Of a stretch of 31,407 nt of DNA, positions 1 through 8,112 are shown in pieces. Origin of the DNA: JACCTH01 sp035250485 (GTDB lineage: Bacteria > Actinomycetota > Acidimicrobiia > Spongiisociales > ZC4RG35); assembly GCA_035250485.1 (NCBI GenBank), contig DATFFB010000009.1:1-31407 (forward strand). The letters are read 5' to 3'. The notes beneath the pieces were generated by a model. It searched no databases. It saw nothing but the letters and a program-made list of their open reading frames with translations, and had not been told where the DNA came from. A program made the translations under genes and the position numbers. Positions within the stretch are counted from its first letter, which is position 1. Each line of letters opens with the position of its first letter.

Positions 1-402
1 CCAGCACCGGTCGAGGCCAAGCGGCAGCTGATTTTCGAGCTGGCGTCGGGCTGTGAGATGGGCAGGCTCGCCGAGTTGGTCCTCGAAGACGGCGCCGCCT
101 ACACCTTTGGTGACGAAGAAGACCCGATGCGGACCTGGATCCACAGCGCCCGCCTCGGATTCGACGTCCTCGCGATGACGGTGCGAATACTCAATGCCGA
201 CCCCGCCCTCGACGGCGCCGGTGTCTATGCCTGGCCGGCGGTCCACGCCACCAACAGCGAGGACGACTGGCAGGCTCTGTCGGGAATCTTGTCGGCCGCC
301 GAGTTTGAGCAGTACTACCAGTTCCGGGAGAGCGGCTATCTCGGCCTCCGACTGGGCATCGACCCCGACGGCCGCCTGGTCTACCTCATCGCCGGCGATT
401 GA
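1..402 (+). CDS. Hypothetical protein, 5'-truncated by the window edge
   Basis: The reading frame is open from the first base and ends with TGA at 400-402, so only the C-terminal 133 residues are visible. An ATG at 58 exists, but the frame continues upstream with protein-like codons (PAPVEAKRQLIFELASG), so the true start probably lies outside the window. The visible part is acidic, with no membrane segment and no signal peptide. It has alternating charged and hydrophobic stretches (a WIHSARLGFDVLAM segment, a later EFEQYYQFRESGYLGLRLGID segment split by aromatic residues). I do not recognise the family. It is followed after 9 nt by a long palindrome and then by another unknown gene on the same strand. 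High third-position GC and a sensible amino-acid composition support it being real. Confidence 0.6.
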   Translation, partial: PAPVEAKRQLIFELASGCEMGRLAELVLEDGAAYTFGDEEDPMRTWIHSARLGFDVLAMTVRILNADPALDGAGVYAWPAVHATNSEDDWQALSGILSAAEFEQYYQFRESGYLGLRLGIDPDGRLVYLIAGD

Positions 403-411
403 CCCTTCTTT

Positions 412-465
412 TCGTTCTTGCGTAAATCCAGCACGGTTTACCGTGCTGGATTTACGCAAGAATGA
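412..465. repeat. Near-perfect 26-bp inverted repeat (long hairpin), 2-nt centre
   Basis: Bases 415-437 are exactly complementary to 440-462, with only TT (438-439) between them. The pairing extends outward to 412-465 with one G-T pair (414/463), giving 25 of 26 matched pairs per arm. The left arm begins TCGTTCTTGCGTA, a 13-mer that recurs at 30361-30373. The hairpin sits 9 nt after the upstream stop codon. It contains the whole ATG (462-464) of the downstream gene. There is no T-tract after it on the plus strand, so it is not a canonical intrinsic terminator. Confidence 0.85.
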
Positions 466-860
466 CTCGTTATCGGTTGATCTACATAGGGCTGGGCCTG
501 GTGGCAGTGGCCGCGGTGCTTCTGGCCGTTGCATTCGGCGGGGGCGGCGAGCCCACCGAGCTTCCAGAGCCGATCGAGTCGATCACTCCTCATCCCAATG
601 ATTCGGCTTTGACCCAGGCGATCCTGGAAGTCGACCTCGAGTCCGGGTACCGGGCCCAGATCTATGTCAACGGCTTTCTCATTCCCGAGAATGAGGTCTC
701 TTTCGTCGAGCCGACGGGAGTCCATCGCTGGCAGCCGAGCCCCAACAGCCTCGTCATGGCCGCCTGGAGCCCGGGTATCCAGGAAATCCGCATCGTCTGG
801 GATTCGCTAACCGGACTCCCCCGCCCCGGCGAGTTCGAATGGACTTTCCGCGTCCAGTAG
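462..860 (+). CDS. Small membrane-anchored protein of unknown function
   Basis: The protein has 132 residues with a single N-terminal membrane segment (about residues 5-26, an Ile/Leu/Val/Ala-rich run) after a short basic MTRYR start. This suggests a type II anchor with the rest outside the cytoplasm. A Gly/Pro/Glu-rich linker follows, then about 85 residues of soluble beta-rich sequence with several Trp and Pro residues and a C-terminal EFEWTFRVQ strand. I do not recognise a family. An in-frame TAA at 423-425 and the lack of other start codons make ATG 462 the only usable canonical start, and it lies inside the long inverted repeat. No Shine-Dalgarno is evident. The 3' end overlaps the convergent dapE gene by 54 nt. 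Confidence 0.7.
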   Translation: MTRYRLIYIGLGLVAVAAVLLAVAFGGGGEPTELPEPIESITPHPNDSALTQAILEVDLESGYRAQIYVNGFLIPENEVSFVEPTGVHRWQPSPNSLVMAAWSPGIQEIRIVWDSLTGLPRPGEFEWTFRVQ

Positions 861-1901
861 GAGTTGGCGCAGGGTGTCGAAGACCTTGTCGAGGTCGTCG
901 AGCCGGACACTCTCGTCCACCTTATGTGCCAGCGCCGTCTCCCCCGGCCCGTAGTTGACGGCCGCGATCCCGTGTGCGCCCAGCCGGGCAACGTCGGTCC
1001 ATCCTTGTTTGGCGGCCGGCGGCGCACCCGACAACTCGCGCAAGCGGTCGAGTATCGGGTGAGCGGTGTCGACCGACCCGGCTGGGGCCGAGTCGATGAC
1101 CTCGAACCCATCGGCGGCGGCGCAAACTGAGGCCAGTACGTCGACCGCGTCATCGACGCTGCGATGGGGTGCAAATCGGTAGTTGACGTTGAGCTCGAAA
1201 CTCGAAGGAACGATGTTGTTGGCGATCCCCCCCGACGCGCGTGTAACCGAGATCACCTCCCGGAAGATCAAGCCGTCGATCTCGACCGGCTCCGGCTCTC
1301 GCTTGTCCATCTCCGCCAGCCACTCCCCGGACCGGGTGACGGCATTGACACCCAGCCACGGGCGAGCGGAGTGGGCGGCGGTGCCCTCGAAGACCACCCG
1401 GGCGTTGACGACTCCGTTGCAACCGATCTGGACCTCGCCGTCGGTGGGTTCGAGAACGATCGCAAAGGACGCGGCCTTGAGCCAAGGCGCACGCACCAGC
1501 ACGGTTTCCAACTCGTTCCCGTCGGAAGGGCCCTCTTCTCCGGCGTAGAAAACCCCGATCAGGTCGCGCCCAGTCAATCGAACGTCGCGATCCTCGAGCA
1601 GGTGCAGCATCACCGCCACCCCCGCTTTCATATCGGAGGCTCCGAGACCCCACATCCGGTCGCCCTCGATTCGCGCCGGTGGCTGACCCTGGGAAGGAAC
1701 CGTGTCGAGGTGGCCGACGAGCAGGATGGGGGCGGCGGCATCGCGAGGCCCGACGACGAGTGAGTTCCCCACCCGGTCAACCGTCTCCTGCCCGAAGGCG
1801 CGATAGAGCCGGGCCGCTACCTCCGTGCAGAGCCGACCCTCGTTACCGGTCTCCGAAGGAGTATCGATTAGCCATTGCAAGGTCTCGTGCAGCTCATTCA
1901 C
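807..1901 (-). CDS. dapE: Succinyl-diaminopimelate desuccinylase (M20 metallopeptidase family)
   Basis: DapE hydrolyses N-succinyl-LL-2,6-diaminopimelate to LL-diaminopimelate and succinate in the succinylase branch of lysine and peptidoglycan precursor synthesis. The 364-residue product has the M20 layout. Zinc ligands and catalytic residues are H64 and D66 in GHLDTV, D90 in GASDMKAG, the E122-E123 pair in AGEEGPSDGNE, E151 in LEPTDG and H326 near the C-terminus (ALAHKVDES). The lid/dimerisation domain is the middle part, about 165-280, with the usual GTAAHSARP motif. The start is GTG at 1901, whose GTGA overlaps the dapD stop (1898-1900), implying translational coupling. It is the last gene of dapC-dapD-dapE. 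Its final 18 codons run antisense into the convergent gene ending at 860. M20 enzymes can be mis-assigned among DapE, ArgE and CPG2 types, but the dap neighbours make DapE the best call. Confidence 0.93.
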   Translation of the reverse strand: MNELHETLQWLIDTPSETGNEGRLCTEVAARLYRAFGQETVDRVGNSLVVGPRDAAAPILLVGHLDTVPSQGQPPARIEGDRMWGLGASDMKAGVAVMLHLLEDRDVRLTGRDLIGVFYAGEEGPSDGNELETVLVRAPWLKAASFAIVLEPTDGEVQIGCNGVVNARVVFEGTAAHSARPWLGVNAVTRSGEWLAEMDKREPEPVEIDGLIFREVISVTRASGGIANNIVPSSFELNVNYRFAPHRSVDDAVDVLASVCAAADGFEVIDSAPAGSVDTAHPILDRLRELSGAPPAAKQGWTDVARLGAHGIAAVNYGPGETALAHKVDESVRLDDLDKVFDTLRQLLLDAESPFELAGAGESG

Positions 1902-2701
1902 ACGCTGACCCCCACTTCCCGCAGATAGTCATTGAGGCTCGTCTTCTCGCTCGTCGAGGCGGTGCGGTACCCGATGATGAGAGCGCAGGAGAGCTGATAA
2001 GTCCCGGCGGGAAATTGCTTGGCTCGGGTACCCGGGACGGCTATCGCCCCCGCTGGAACCCTTCCCCGATACTCGACCGGCTCGGGGCCGGTCACGTCGA
2101 TGATCGGAGTGTTGGCCGCGATCACCGTGTTCGCTCCCAGCACCGCTCCCTTTTCGATCAGCGCCCCTTCGACCACGATCGAGCGCGAGCCGATGAAGGC
2201 GTCGTCTTCGACGATTACCGGCCGCGCTCCCGGTGGCTCGAGGACGCCACCGATGCCGACCCCACCGCTCAGGTGGACATTGCGCCCGATCTGGGCACAG
2301 GACCCCACGGTGGCCCACGTATCGACCATGGTTCCCGAGCCCACCCGGGCTCCGATGTTGACGTAGCCAGGCATCACGATGACTCCCGGTTCGCAGAAGG
2401 CCCCGTAACGGACCATGCCGGGGGGCACCACCCTGATCTCCTGGCTGGCGAGATTGCGCTTGAGTGGAATCTTGTCGTGGTATTCGAAAGGCCCGATATC
2501 GATCGTCTCGGATTTCCGTAGCCGAAAGTAGAGAAGGATGGCCTGCATCAGCCAGCTGTTGACCTTCCATTCCCCGTCGATTTGTTCGGCCACTCGCTGG
2601 GTGCCCTGGTCGAGCTCGGCGATCGCCGCCTCGACTTCGTCGGCGGCCTCGGTCAGATCGACTTTGCCCGCGAAGGCCGCCTCGATCAGCTCGCGAGACA
2701 T
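1898..2701 (-). CDS. dapD: 2,3,4,5-tetrahydropyridine-2,6-dicarboxylate N-succinyltransferase
   Basis: DapD transfers succinyl from succinyl-CoA to tetrahydrodipicolinate, the entry step of the succinylase branch. The 267-residue length and sequence fit the E. coli-type enzyme: an N-terminal helical domain (about 1-100) containing a KVNSWLMQAILLYFRL segment, then a left-handed beta-helix of hexapeptide repeats. The conserved block MVDTWATVGSCAQIG / NVHLSGGVGIGGVLEP is about residues 125-155, and a C-terminal strand region follows. The family known from mycobacteria is longer (about 317 aa) and has a different repeat region, so this is the proteobacterial type. ATG 2701 overlaps the 3' end of dapC by 16 nt, and the stop overlaps the dapE start. 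Confidence in function is high. Confidence 0.96.
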   Translation of the reverse strand: MSRELIEAAFAGKVDLTEAADEVEAAIAELDQGTQRVAEQIDGEWKVNSWLMQAILLYFRLRKSETIDIGPFEYHDKIPLKRNLASQEIRVVPPGMVRYGAFCEPGVIVMPGYVNIGARVGSGTMVDTWATVGSCAQIGRNVHLSGGVGIGGVLEPPGARPVIVEDDAFIGSRSIVVEGALIEKGAVLGANTVIAANTPIIDVTGPEPVEYRGRVPAGAIAVPGTRAKQFPAGTYQLSCALIIGYRTASTSEKTSLNDYLREVGVSV

Positions 2702-3828
2702 TTGCTCAAGACCTCCGCTGCTTCGTCACACTGATCCAAGGGTGGAACGAGAGCCAGGCGGACGTATCCCTCTCCACCCTTGCCAAAAGCTCGACCCGGG
2801 GTGACCAAAACCCCCTGGGCGAGCAAGCGATTGCTGATCCCGAGATCGTCACCCACCCGTACCCACAGATAGATGCCTCCCTCCGATCCCACCACCGTCA
2901 TCCCCGCCGCCTCACACGCCGCGCCCAGGATGCGGCGCTTCTGGCTGAAGATTCCCCGGCGTTGGGCGACGTGATCGTCATCGGACCACGCGGCGATGGC
3001 AGCCCGCTGTACAAACTCCGGGGAAGCGGTGCCGGTCGAGGTGCGCAGCCCCTTGATGAGGCGAATCGCCTCCGCGTCTCCGACAATCACCCCGGAGCGG
3101 TATCCGGTCATACCCGAACGCTTCGAGAGGGAGAAAAAGGCCAGGACGCCTTCCGCCCCCGGTCCGGCCACCTCGAGCACCGATGCCGGTGGCAGCTCGT
3201 CGTAGATGTCGGCGTAGCACTCGTCCGAACACAGGAGGGCGCCGCCCTCCCGTGCCGCGTTGACGAGATCGCCCAGGTCGTGGCGACTGGTGATGGAACC
3301 GGCCGGGTTGTGCGGCGAGCAACTCCACACCAAAGCGGCCCGCCGCCAGGCGTCCGCCTCGAGATGGTGCGCCCGAAAGGTGAAGTCGGCACCGAGTTCG
3401 ACCGGCCGCCCCATGGCCCCGGCGAAGAGCGCTCCTCGCTCGTAGATCGGATAGCCGGGTGTTGGCCAGGCCACCAGATCCTGTCGACTCCGGTCCACGA
3501 AGGCCAGAGCGGTGGAGAAGATCGCTTCCTTCGAGCCAGACGTCGGGATGACCTGGGAATCGGGATTCACCTCGACACCGAAACGACGTTTGAGGTACCC
3601 GGCGACCGCTTCCCGCAGCTCCGGCAGGCCAGCAGTAGGCGGATATTGCGAGACCTCGGGCACTGCGTTCTTCAACGCCTCGGGGATGAAAGGGGGGGTT
3701 GGCTCCCGAGGGTCACCAATCGAAAAGTCAAGCACCCGCTTTCCCTCCGCTCGCAGTTGGCGAGCGTGCTCGGCCAGTGTCGCGATGGCGTACTCGCCGA
3801 ACCCTTCGATGACGGGGTTCACCTTCAC
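2686..3828 (-). CDS. dapC: PLP aminotransferase, probable N-succinyldiaminopimelate aminotransferase
   Basis: This is a class I/II aminotransferase of 380 residues. Visible fold-type I landmarks are SGSKEAIFS (about 97-105), the N174-P175 pair in CSPHNPAG, the cofactor Asp D202 in CSDECYADIY, and the Schiff-base lysine K236 in SLSKRSGMTGYRSG. The position upstream of and overlapping dapD and dapE makes N-succinyl-2-amino-6-ketopimelate the likely amino acceptor, with glutamate as donor. This is a context inference, because DapC, ArgD and LL-DAP aminotransferase are related. The start is GTG at 3828. The neighbouring lipoprotein gene ends at 3852, leaving a 23-nt gap, so the dap genes may be read from an upstream promoter together with ligA. 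Confidence 0.88.
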   Translation of the reverse strand: MKVNPVIEGFGEYAIATLAEHARQLRAEGKRVLDFSIGDPREPTPPFIPEALKNAVPEVSQYPPTAGLPELREAVAGYLKRRFGVEVNPDSQVIPTSGSKEAIFSTALAFVDRSRQDLVAWPTPGYPIYERGALFAGAMGRPVELGADFTFRAHHLEADAWRRAALVWSCSPHNPAGSITSRHDLGDLVNAAREGGALLCSDECYADIYDELPPASVLEVAGPGAEGVLAFFSLSKRSGMTGYRSGVIVGDAEAIRLIKGLRTSTGTASPEFVQRAAIAAWSDDDHVAQRRGIFSQKRRILGAACEAAGMTVVGSEGGIYLWVRVGDDLGISNRLLAQGVLVTPGRAFGKGGEGYVRLALVPPLDQCDEAAEVLSKCLAS

Positions 3829-3851
3829 GGGGAAACCCTAGCCCTGCTCCC

Positions 3852-4391
3852 TCAGGCAGCCTCGTCCACGGTGAAGTCGCATGGGATCCCCGACTCGGGA
3901 CCGCGCTGAGCGAACTCGCCCCAGAAACTGCGAGCCGCCTCGACATCAACGCGTTCGAGCTCGGCGAGGTCCCCCCAGGCCACCATCGCCATTGGAACCT
4001 CGAGGGCGGCATAGGGCATCACGATCGCGTGGGTGGCCAGCTCCCGGCCGAGATCTTCGAGTTCGGAGAGCTCATCCTCTGAAATCGAGTCCGGCTGGTA
4101 GTAGAAGATCACCGCCCCGTGCTCGAGGGAGTGGATGTTGAAGATCTCCGGCACCTCCTGGCGGAAAATCCCGCAAGGAGTCGCAGCTGGTGCATGCGGC
4201 CCCGACGTGGCCGGCACCGAGCTGTAGCGAGGCGGGTCTTCGGTTCCGGCCACGATGGCGTCCACGCTTTCTGGTGACAGGTGCTCAACTCCCAGATCCT
4301 CGGGCTGCGATACCTCGTAGGTCCTCCCCGCCGGTTCCGCACAGGCCAACAAAGCCAGTGCGATAAGTAGCGCTCCACTACGAGAGAGCAT
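3852..4391 (-). CDS. DUF3105 family lipoprotein
   Basis: The 179-residue protein has a hydrophobic signal sequence ending in a lipobox-like LALLAC with C17 as the likely lipidated cysteine, so it should sit on the outer face of the membrane. The body carries DUF3105 hallmarks: PATSGPH (60-66) and NIHSLEHGAVIFYY (85-98), followed by an acidic SEDELSELEDLGREL helix. C73 and a late cysteine (GIPCDF) could form a disulfide. The biochemical function of the family is not known. Members are common in Actinobacteria and some related phyla. ATG 4391 lies inside the 3' end of ligA (14-nt overlap), so the two are probably cotranslated; I see no functional link to ligation. Confidence 0.85.
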   Translation of the reverse strand: MLSRSGALLIALALLACAEPAGRTYEVSQPEDLGVEHLSPESVDAIVAGTEDPPRYSSVPATSGPHAPAATPCGIFRQEVPEIFNIHSLEHGAVIFYYQPDSISEDELSELEDLGRELATHAIVMPYAALEVPMAMVAWGDLAELERVDVEAARSFWGEFAQRGPESGIPCDFTVDEAA

Positions 4392-6411
4392 CGAGCCCCT
4401 CGGAAAGCAAGCGCAAGAACTGCTTCTCGTCGATCACGGGCACGCCCAGCTCAGCCGCTTTCGACACCTTGCTCTGGCCCGCGCTTTCCCCCATCACCAA
4501 CGCCACGGTCTTCTTGGAGACACTGCTGGCGGCCTTGCCGCCGCGGCTGGTGATCTCGCTTTCAGCCTGTTCCCGGCTCATGGAATCGAGTGTGCCGGTG
4601 ACGACCAGGGTCATCCCGGCTAACAAATCGGAGGAGGCTTCGGCTTGGGGTTCCTCGTCGGCCATGCTGACCCCTGCGTCCGCCAGTTTTTTCACCAGGG
4701 CGATGTTGTCGGGATCGATCGACCAGGCGCGCACCGAGTTGGCAATGACCTGACCGAGGCCCTCCACTCCGGCCAGATCCTCGGGGGTGGCATTCATCAG
4801 GCGTTCGAGGCTGTGAAAGCGACGCGCCAACAGGCGAGCCACCGTGCCGCCGACATGCCGTATACCCAAGGCGACGAGGACCCGCTGGAGCGGGCGATGA
4901 CGGGCGGCCTCGATGCCTTTCATCAGATTTGCCACCGAAACCTCACCCCAACCTTCGAATCCGAGCAGTTGTTCGGGCTTCAGTAGGAAGATGTCGGCGG
5001 GGTCGTCGATGAGACCTTCCCGCAGGAGCAAGTCGATCGTCTTGTAGCCCATCCCCTCGATGTCCATTGCCCCTCGGGAGGCAAAATGGAATAGCCACTC
5101 TCGAACCCGGGAGGGACATTCGAAGCCTCCGGTGCAGCGGGCTACCTTTTCGCCCGGTGGCCGTTCGATGGGATGGCCGCAGAAGGGGCACTTCGCCGGC
5201 ATCGACCAGGGCCTCTCCTTCCCGGTGCGCACTGAGACCACCGGCCCCACCACTTCGGGGATGACGTCGCCGGCGCGCCGAACGATCACCTTGTCTGAGA
5301 TGCGAACGTCCTTTCGTCGCAACTCGTCCTCGTTGTGAAGCGTGGCGTAGGTGACTGTTGCTCCCCCGACTTGCACCGGCTCGAGGACCGCAAACGGGGT
5401 GGCCGCGCCGGTGCGACCGACGTTGATTTGGATATCGCGCAGCGTGGTCACCTGTTCTTCGGGCGGGAACTTGTAGGCGACCGCCCAGCGAGGCGCGTGA
5501 GACGTATAGCCGAGTTCGAGCTGGTCGGCGAGCAAATCCACCTTGATGACCACCCCGTCCGTTTGGTAATCGCGGTCGTGACGCTTCTTCTCTGCCTCGA
5601 GCAAGAACTTCTTGACTTCGCCGAGATCCGATACCGCCTTCGAGGTGGGGTTGACCCGGAGGCCGAGCTCGGACAGATACGCCATCTGCTCGGAATGGCG
5701 CGCCAGGGGTGGTCCTCCTTCCAGCAGTCCCACCTGATAAATCCAGATACCAAGGTCGCGGCCAGCGGTGATGCCGGGATCCTTCTGGCGGACCGAACCG
5801 GCGGCGGCGTTGCGGGGGTTGGCGAAGATCCTGAGTTCGGACTCGCTTTGGCGGCGGTTGAGCTCTTCGAATGCCCTTAGGGGCATGTAGACCTCTCCTC
5901 GCACCTCGAGGAGCCGCGGAGGCTTGCCGAGGAGGCGCAGCGGAATCGATTTGAGGGTGCGGAGATTGGCGGTGATGTCCTCGCCGGTTGCCCCATCACC
6001 CCGGGTGGCCGCGCGAGCCAACTTGCCATCCTCGTAGGTGAGCACCACGGCCAGGCCGTCGATTTTCAACTCGCAGGAGAATCCCTCGGCCGGTCGCCCC
6101 AATCCTCGTTGAAGACGCGAGCCCCAAGCCTCGAGCTCCGAGGTCGCCTCGATGTTGTCGAGAGAGAAGAGCGGCCGCAGATGGCGGACCGGGGCGAAGA
6201 GGTCCCCGATCAGGCCCCCCACTCGCTGGGTCGGGGAATCCGGGGTGATGAGGAGGGGATGTTCCTCCTCCAGGGTGATCAGTTGCCGCAGGAGCTGGTC
6301 GTAGTCGAAGTCGGAGATCTCAGGTTCGTCGAGGACGTGATACCGGTAGCCGTGATAGCGCAGCTGCTGACGCAACTCCTCGATCCGCTCGCTCGCCTCC
6401 TGCTCGTCCAT
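4378..6411 (-). CDS. ligA: NAD-dependent DNA ligase LigA
   Basis: LigA seals nicks in duplex DNA during replication and repair, using NAD+ to adenylate its active-site lysine. The 677-residue length is typical. The order is: Ia domain (1-65, with YHVLDEPEISDFDYD), adenylation domain with K116 in ELKIDGLA, OB fold (about 320-400, VGRTGAATPFAVLEPV), a four-cysteine zinc finger (C408, C411, C426, C432), helix-hairpin-helix repeats (about 440-590), and a C-terminal BRCT domain (about 598-677, MTLVVTGTLDSMSR). ATG 6411 follows a 59-nt gap from the upstream gene. TAAAAA lies at 6423-6418 on the minus strand with a 6-nt spacer to the ATG, which could be a weak -10 box for its own leaderless transcript. 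Confidence 0.98.
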   Translation of the reverse strand: MDEQEASERIEELRQQLRYHGYRYHVLDEPEISDFDYDQLLRQLITLEEEHPLLITPDSPTQRVGGLIGDLFAPVRHLRPLFSLDNIEATSELEAWGSRLQRGLGRPAEGFSCELKIDGLAVVLTYEDGKLARAATRGDGATGEDITANLRTLKSIPLRLLGKPPRLLEVRGEVYMPLRAFEELNRRQSESELRIFANPRNAAAGSVRQKDPGITAGRDLGIWIYQVGLLEGGPPLARHSEQMAYLSELGLRVNPTSKAVSDLGEVKKFLLEAEKKRHDRDYQTDGVVIKVDLLADQLELGYTSHAPRWAVAYKFPPEEQVTTLRDIQINVGRTGAATPFAVLEPVQVGGATVTYATLHNEDELRRKDVRISDKVIVRRAGDVIPEVVGPVVSVRTGKERPWSMPAKCPFCGHPIERPPGEKVARCTGGFECPSRVREWLFHFASRGAMDIEGMGYKTIDLLLREGLIDDPADIFLLKPEQLLGFEGWGEVSVANLMKGIEAARHRPLQRVLVALGIRHVGGTVARLLARRFHSLERLMNATPEDLAGVEGLGQVIANSVRAWSIDPDNIALVKKLADAGVSMADEEPQAEASSDLLAGMTLVVTGTLDSMSREQAESEITSRGGKAASSVSKKTVALVMGESAGQSKVSKAAELGVPVIDEKQFLRLLSEGLDALS

Positions 6412-6470
6412 TCTGAGTTTTTATCAGGCAGACCGTGCGGTTTCCGACCGGTATGGGCGCAGAGAAGTCC

Positions 6471-7052
6471 TCACGGCTCGATCGGGCGGCCGACGGCCAA
6501 TCGATCGGAGAGCCCGGATCCGAGCAGGCCGCGGTACTCGCGATCGGGCTCGGTCCCGGTGCCGTCGAGGGTTTTGGAGAAAAAGGCTCGGGCGGCAGCG
6601 GCCAGGACGACGTCGAAAATCTCCTCATCGGCAAAACCCAGCTGCCGCAAGGGGGCGATGTCGGCTTCGGTGATGCGGGAAGCGTCGAGCGCCACGTTGC
6701 GCGCCAGGGCCATCACCGCCCGGTCGGCCTCCTCCGAGGCTTGCCCGTCAACGACTTTGGTCAGCTCGGTCTCGTCAAGGACCTTCTCCTTGAGGACCAG
6801 GCCATGGGCGAGCGAGCAATAGCTCGAGGAAAGCGCCTGGGCGGCCGCCAGGGTCGCCAGCTCATACCGGCGCAGATCCATGTTGGCCCTGATCGCGCCG
6901 ATCAGTTTGGCCCAGGCGTCGTAGACCTGGGGACGGAGAGCGAAAAGCGAAAGGTAGTTGGGGACATACCCCTTTTTCTCTCTCTCGGCTGCAAATAGTT
7001 CGGCGATCCGGCCATTGGCCTCCTGCTCGTCGACAGATTTGATAAAAGGCAC
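6471..7052 (-). CDS. AhpD-like / carboxymuconolactone decarboxylase family protein
   Basis: This 193-residue, all-helical protein has the CxxxH redox motif of the AhpD-like fold (C79, H83 in SSYCSLAHG) preceded by a conserved Glu region (LRRYELATLA). That is the pattern of the peroxidase-related CMD subfamily. Such proteins are usually cytoplasmic thiol peroxidases or alkylhydroperoxidase partners; the substrate is unknown here. The frame is open upstream to 7142, but that extension reads into mnmA. GTG 7052 has a good AAAGGGAG Shine-Dalgarno just upstream and gives the typical VPFIKSVDEQEA start. It lies 13 nt downstream of the mnmA stop, in the same run as cysteine desulfurase and mnmA. Confidence 0.82.
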   Translation of the reverse strand: MPFIKSVDEQEANGRIAELFAAEREKKGYVPNYLSLFALRPQVYDAWAKLIGAIRANMDLRRYELATLAAAQALSSSYCSLAHGLVLKEKVLDETELTKVVDGQASEEADRAVMALARNVALDASRITEADIAPLRQLGFADEEIFDVVLAAAARAFFSKTLDGTGTEPDREYRGLLGSGLSDRLAVGRPIEP

Positions 7053-7065
7053 CGAGGCTCCCTTT

Positions 7066-8112
7066 CTACGACGTCCGGGTGATGATCCCGCTCCCCAGGA
7101 CCAGGTCGTCACGGTAGATGGCGGCGGTCTGGCCGGGGGCAATCGCCAGCTCTGGCTCCAGAAAGGTCACCCCATCTCCATCGAAGCGAGCGGGAACGGC
7201 GGGGCCGTGAGCGCGAAATTGAACCTCGACCATCGCTCCGTCCGCAAGGGGCTCGTCGGTCCAGGTGATCTGGTCGAGCCACAACCGGCTCACTGCCAGG
7301 TCGGAGCGGCTACCCAGCAACACGGTCGATGTATCGGCATCAACCCCAACTACGTAGCGACGCTCCCCCAGTGCTACCCCCAGTCCATGACGCTGGCCGA
7401 CGGTAAATCCCGAAATCCCCTCGTGACGACCGACATGAGCGCCCCGATCTGTGATCGAGCCTGGCGAGACAACAGCGGGATCGTGCTGCTTGAGGAACTG
7501 GCGGTACCCGCCCCGACCGACAAAACAGATGTCCTGGCTGTCGGACTTCCGAGCGGTTCGCAAACTCATGTCGGCGGCCAGGGCCCGGGTTTCCTCCTTC
7601 TGCATCTCCCCCACCGGAAAGCGAACCCGACTCAGGGCCCCCTGGCCGAGCATCGCGAGGACATATGACTGGTCCTTGCGGCGATCCAAGCCCCGGCGGA
7701 GCGTGAACCGCTCACCGGTCCTACCAACGCGCGCATAGTGCCCGGTGACCAGCAGGTCGCAGCCGAAGGTGTGGGCCTGATCGAGGAGCTTTGAGAACTT
7801 CACGGTGCGGTTGCATTCCACGCACGGGTTCGGTGTGCGACCGTGGCGGTAGTCGGCGACGAAGCGCTCGATCACCCCGGTTCGGAAATGCGTGGCGTAG
7901 TCGAGCACGTAGTACGGGATATCCAGCTGGGCGGCTACTCGCCGAGCATCCTCGGAATCAGCGAGCGTGCAGCAGCCGGTGGTTGGCGACTCCCCGTTGG
8001 GTCCTTGGTAGAGCTTGAGCGTGGCGCCGATGACATCGTGGCCCTCGGCCTTCATAATTGCCGCGGCCACCGACGAATCGACTCCACCCGACATGGCCAC
8101 CAGCACTCTCAT
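7066..8112 (-). CDS. mnmA: tRNA-specific 2-thiouridylase MnmA
   Basis: MnmA makes 2-thiouridine at wobble position 34 of Lys, Glu and Gln tRNAs: it adenylates U34 with ATP and transfers sulfur through a persulfide. The product has 348 residues. An N-terminal PP-loop SGGVDSS (8-14) binds ATP, NPCVECN holds the first catalytic cysteine (C100), and DSQDICF holds the second (C196). The C-terminal third forms the two small beta domains seen in the family (GFTVGQRHGLG onwards). ATG 8112 overlaps the stop of the cysteine desulfurase by 4 nt (ATGA), coupling the sulfur donor to its user. Alternative functions are unlikely. Confidence 0.97.
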   Translation of the reverse strand: MRVLVAMSGGVDSSVAAAIMKAEGHDVIGATLKLYQGPNGESPTTGCCTLADSEDARRVAAQLDIPYYVLDYATHFRTGVIERFVADYRHGRTPNPCVECNRTVKFSKLLDQAHTFGCDLLVTGHYARVGRTGERFTLRRGLDRRKDQSYVLAMLGQGALSRVRFPVGEMQKEETRALAADMSLRTARKSDSQDICFVGRGGYRQFLKQHDPAVVSPGSITDRGAHVGRHEGISGFTVGQRHGLGVALGERRYVVGVDADTSTVLLGSRSDLAVSRLWLDQITWTDEPLADGAMVEVQFRAHGPAVPARFDGDGVTFLEPELAIAPGQTAAIYRDDLVLGSGIITRTS

